The position numbers were made by a program, and so were the translations under genes. Shown here one piece after another: positions 4,981 through 5,447 of a stretch of DNA of 5,447 nt; the stretch's first letter is position 1; each line of letters opens with the position of its first letter. The notes beneath the pieces are model-generated. The model was not told where the DNA came from. It did no database searches and was given only the letters and a program-made list of their open reading frames with translations. Source of the DNA: Desulfovibrionaceae bacterium (GTDB taxonomy: Bacteria; Pseudomonadota; Gammaproteobacteria; Burkholderiales; Burkholderiaceae_C); assembly GCA_009778355.1 (NCBI GenBank), contig WRJY01000159.1, forward strand, positions 1-5,447, in the 5' to 3' direction.

Positions 4981-5447
4981 GTATGCGTCCGGCCGCGCCA
5001 CCTTGGCGCCGTGGTAGTCGATACGCGAGAGAGTTTGCTGTTGATGCTCAGGGCGCTGGTTGCCAGCGGCGCGGCAGCAACTCGTCGATGCGGCTGTTCA
5101 GATGCGTGGGCAGCCGATCCAGCACGTCGCGCAGCCAGGCGCAGGGATCTCACGCTCGATACGGTAGATGGCTCCAATCTGCTCCAGCGCCTGGGCTGCC
5201 ACGGCGCTCTTGCCCGTATTGATCAGCAACTCCTCGAACTTCCTTCTGGCATGAGCCAGACACCCGGCTGCCATGCGTCCAGGCGCTGCCTTGTCCACAC
5301 TGTCATAGGCGGCGTATTCGTCTCGCACCAGCAGCGACACCAACCGATCCTTGATCGCTGGATGCGCCCGCCAGTGCCGTGATCGGCGTGCCAGGCAAGG
5401 CGCGAGGACGCGGCAGGCTCGTGCCTGCAAGGACGAGCAACGCCGCA
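4981..5447 (-). mobile_element. IS66-family element remnant, running off the right edge
   Basis: The piece contains parts of an IS66 TnpC transposase on the minus strand and continues beyond 5447. Its end is placed at 4981 because the + strand there begins GTATGCGTCCGGCCGCGCC, which resembles the GTAAGCG-type termini common in the IS66 family, and because it lies about 65 bp beyond the transposase stop codon. Intact IS66 elements are about 2.5 kb with tnpA, tnpB and tnpC; only tnpC pieces are visible here. The boundary is inferred from resemblance because the partner repeat is outside the window. Confidence 0.55.
5048..5430 (-). pseudogene. tnpC: IS66-family transposase TnpC, internally deleted
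   Basis: The minus-strand frame from about 5365 to 5150 reads SLLVRDEYAAYDSV, then KAAPGRMAAGCLAHARRKF and ALEQIGAIYRIEREI. This is the central IS66 transposase segment with the DEYAAYD aspartate and the H-A-R-R-K-F block. Near 5141-5151 it jumps frame into the C-terminal tail AWLRDVLDRLPTHLNSRIDEL, ending LLPRRWQPAP with TGA at 5048-5050. The segment between these blocks in intact TnpC, which carries the conserved N-N-x-x-E region, is missing. Without the join the first frame simply runs into junk and stops at 5098. Residues upstream of SLLV (5430 to about 5370) do not obviously match TnpC and may mark another rearrangement. The protein cannot be active. Confidence 0.8.

Noticed and set aside
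1..5447. CRISPR array, toxin-antitoxin pair or other defence system
   Set aside because: There are no regularly spaced direct repeats and no pairs of small overlapping ORFs with recognisable families; the accessory DNA is explained by insertion-sequence and gene fragments.

Overview
The window carries the conserved betaproteobacterial block gmk – rpoZ – spoT on the + strand, in high-GC DNA. The Gmk, RpoZ and SpoT sequences look like Burkholderiales, most probably Comamonadaceae (Acidovorax-like); this placement rests on recognising the sequences, not on a search.

Layout. Positions 1-900 are a minus-strand patchwork of broken genes. Read along the minus strand it holds a sigma70-like promoter (905-933), an unrecognised helical ORF (833-510), the C-terminal third of a carboxylesterase/acyl-protein-thioesterase-like hydrolase (528-301), the last ~48 codons of an IS110-family transposase (308-159), and a non-coding flank with two hairpins (1-158). 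Positions 980-4218 are the intact core: gmk (guanylate kinase), rpoZ (RNA polymerase omega), a 19-bp-stem hairpin, a clear Rho-independent terminator, then spoT (bifunctional (p)ppGpp synthetase/hydrolase). Directly after the spoT stop codon lies a 476-bp IS5-family remnant (4219-4694) with both terminal inverted repeats but a transposase whose middle is deleted. Next, on the minus strand, come a tRNA-Ser(CGA) gene (4789-4879) with a plausible -10 box and a weak terminator, and an IS66-family remnant (4981 to the window edge) whose transposase is also internally deleted and frameshifted.

Function. Gmk converts GMP to GDP, omega is part of the ppGpp-binding site of RNA polymerase in proteobacteria, and SpoT makes and destroys (p)ppGpp, so the three genes form a guanine-nucleotide/stringent-response cluster. 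The terminator at 1913-1936 suggests that gmk-rpoZ and spoT are separate transcription units.

I see no defence system, CRISPR array or clearly new multi-gene system. The notable features are the decayed mobile DNA packed against both sides of an essential cluster, the long hairpin between rpoZ and spoT, and an HFKD tetrapeptide in SpoT where RXKD is the classical motif.
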